DNA of 6,545 nucleotides, taken from an uncultured cyanobacterium (GTDB lineage Bacteria > Cyanobacteriota > Vampirovibrionia > Gastranaerophilales > Gastranaerophilaceae). This document shows positions 5,665 to 6,545 of this stretch, piece after piece; within the stretch, counting starts at the first letter, position 1; each line of letters begins with the position of its first letter. The notes below the pieces were generated by a model, which had not been told where the DNA came from, ran no database searches, and saw only the letters and a program-made list of their open reading frames with translations. The DNA lies in NCBI GenBank assembly GCA_947073895.1, contig CAMTNN010000089.1, positions 1 through 6,545 of the forward strand, given 5' to 3'. The position numbers were made by a program, and so were the translations under genes.

Positions 5665-6545
5665 TTTTGAAAAAACACACTCTTGAACATTGGTTTGAGA
5701 GTGTTTTTTATTGTTATTGTTAGGTTTTCACCATCCCACAAAAAGTGTGAGGTTATCAATTTTAACAGGGTGCGTTTTTGTTCAATATTTCCTGAAAGAT
5801 AAGCATTATAAGCATTTTTGCAAAGTGTGAGGATTGCAGAAGCTCTTTGCATAATTTCATCAGATTCTTTGCTTATATAATCAAATTGAATTCTTAATTC
5901 ATCAAGTTCAATTTGCCATTCATTTTTCTTTTCAAAATAAAATTCTTCAGAAATTGTTTCATCTAATTTGTCAATATAAAGCTTATTCAAGCGGCTTTTC
6001 AGCATGCTTATTTTCTTTTGTATTGCTTCAAGCGATTCTTGTTCATATTGTTCTTTGCCTTGCACCATTTCTTTCAGTTTTGAAAATATTGCTTCAGCAA
6101 ATTCAGGCGGACAATACAAGTTTCTGAACATTTCTTCAATCATTTCATCAATATAACCTTCTTTGAGAAGCTTAAGCCCTTTATCTTTGACATCAGTGCT
6201 TCTGTAATATACATATTTGCCTTTTTTAATATCACCCACAAGAAAATAATTGTTAGGTGATTTTATTAGCCCGGAATAAAGAAATTCATGCTTTGTTGTG
6301 TGTGGTGCGGTTCTTTCATTTATAATTTTTTGCACCGTATAAAACAATTCTTTTGTGATCAGCGGCTTGTGCTTTGCATCATAAAACCTTTTGCCTTTAT
6401 AATTGAATTCACCCATATAAAATGGGTTGTGAAGTATTTTTTCAATAGTTCCTTTTGTACAGTTTCTTTTGCCTATTGTGAACCCATCCTTTGCAAGTTT
6501 TTTGGCTAAACTTTGAAAAGTGAAGCAACCAGTGGAATATAATTC
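5652..6545 (-). CDS. large serine recombinase, C-terminal part (5' end outside window)
   Basis: About 297 codons are visible. The frame is open through the right edge, so the Met at 6416 is internal. The residues before it (YSTGCFTFQSLAKKL, then a DGF, TKGTIEKILHNPFY pattern) form the PF07508 'Recombinase' domain, continuing to KPLITKELFYTVQKI. A zinc-ribbon-like region follows (FLYSGLIK, GDIKKGKYVYYRST) but its usual metal-binding cysteines are absent. Next comes a long charged coiled coil (about EQYEQESLEAI to IQFDYISK), typical of large serine integrases, and a final strand-rich tail. The N-terminal resolvase domain with the catalytic serine would lie off-window, since full family members run to about 500 aa. 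Such enzymes integrate and excise phages or integrative elements. The TAG stop (5652-5654) lies inside the tRNA-Val gene, so the gene ends at the presumed integration junction. Whether it is still active cannot be judged here. Confidence 0.9.
   Translation of the reverse strand, partial: ELYSTGCFTFQSLAKKLAKDGFTIGKRNCTKGTIEKILHNPFYMGEFNYKGKRFYDAKHKPLITKELFYTVQKIINERTAPHTTKHEFLYSGLIKSPNNYFLVGDIKKGKYVYYRSTDVKDKGLKLLKEGYIDEMIEEMFRNLYCPPEFAEAIFSKLKEMVQGKEQYEQESLEAIQKKISMLKSRLNKLYIDKLDETISEEFYFEKKNEWQIELDELRIQFDYISKESDEIMQRASAILTLCKNAYNAYLSGNIEQKRTLLKLITSHFLWDGENLTITIKNTLKPMFKSVFFQNGGR
5665..6545. mobile_element. left end of a putative integrated element at tRNA-Val
   Basis: A large serine recombinase gene lies directly against the 3' end of an intact tRNA gene, pointing towards it, with no other gene between. 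This is the arrangement expected at one boundary of an integrated phage or integrative element, with the recombinase just inside. The exact boundary, the far end and the cargo are not visible. No second copy of the tRNA 3' end occurs in the window, which fits an element extending past the right edge. Confidence 0.5.
5677..5709 (+). terminator. rho-independent terminator after tRNA-Val
   Basis: ACACTCT (5677-5683) pairs with AGAGTGT (5698-5704), with a 14-nt loop that could shorten through wobble pairs, followed by a run of six T (5704-5709). An A-run before the stem gives a T-run on the minus strand too, so the hairpin may also act on recombinase transcripts. It lies inside the 3' coding end of the recombinase. 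Confidence 0.7.

Noticed and set aside
6414..6416. ATG at 6416 as the true start of the recombinase
   Set aside because: The frame continues upstream to the window edge and encodes conserved Recombinase-domain sequence, so this Met is internal.
6288..6509. 73-codon plus-strand frame opposite the recombinase
   Set aside because: It is antisense to the conserved Recombinase domain, which explains the open frame.
1..6545. CRISPR array, riboswitch or complete insertion sequence
   Set aside because: Reading both strands showed no regularly spaced direct repeats, no long structured leader and no transposase with flanking inverted repeats.

Overview
The window is AT-rich bacterial DNA that uses the standard code and ordinary sigma70-type signals. 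The lineage cannot be fixed from sequence alone. The A+T-rich codons, the tRNA with encoded CCA, the ftsH/PAP2 content and a large serine recombinase fit a gut-type anaerobe such as a Bacillota member or a Gastranaerophilales-like (Vampirovibrionia) organism. This is an inference and is weakly held.

Layout. (1) 60-3049, plus strand: a compact three-gene run of ftsH (membrane AAA+ zinc protease), a small three-helix membrane protein resembling the RipA octameric family, and a PAP2 lipid phosphatase. The gaps are 12 nt and a 1-nt stop/start overlap, so the genes are probably co-transcribed and all act at the cytoplasmic membrane. A symmetric hairpin at 3048-3075 ends this run and also ends the convergent gene that follows. 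(2) 3074-5422, minus strand: a 782-codon gene that I do not recognise. It has a Met/Asn/Gly/Trp-rich segment, a Ser/Thr/Pro linker, long helical stretches, a two-copy repeat and a cysteine-containing C-terminal domain. (3) 5423-5588: a divergent intergenic region with a good promoter for the tRNA and a weaker candidate for the 782-codon gene. (4) 5589-5664: tRNA-Val(UAC), plus strand. (5) 5652-6545, minus strand: the C-terminal part of a large serine recombinase. Its last codons run into the tRNA 3' end and its catalytic N-terminus lies beyond the right edge. This looks like one end of an element integrated at tRNA-Val.

The most notable signals are three. ftsH shows an abrupt change of codon usage near nt 777: ATA/CCA/TTA codons before it, ATT/CCT-CCG/CTT after it. 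The recombinase's zinc-ribbon region keeps its surrounding pattern but has lost its cysteines. The large orphan protein combines a low-complexity N-terminus with a repeat and a C-terminal cysteine cluster. I found no CRISPR array, no complete insertion sequence and no riboswitch.
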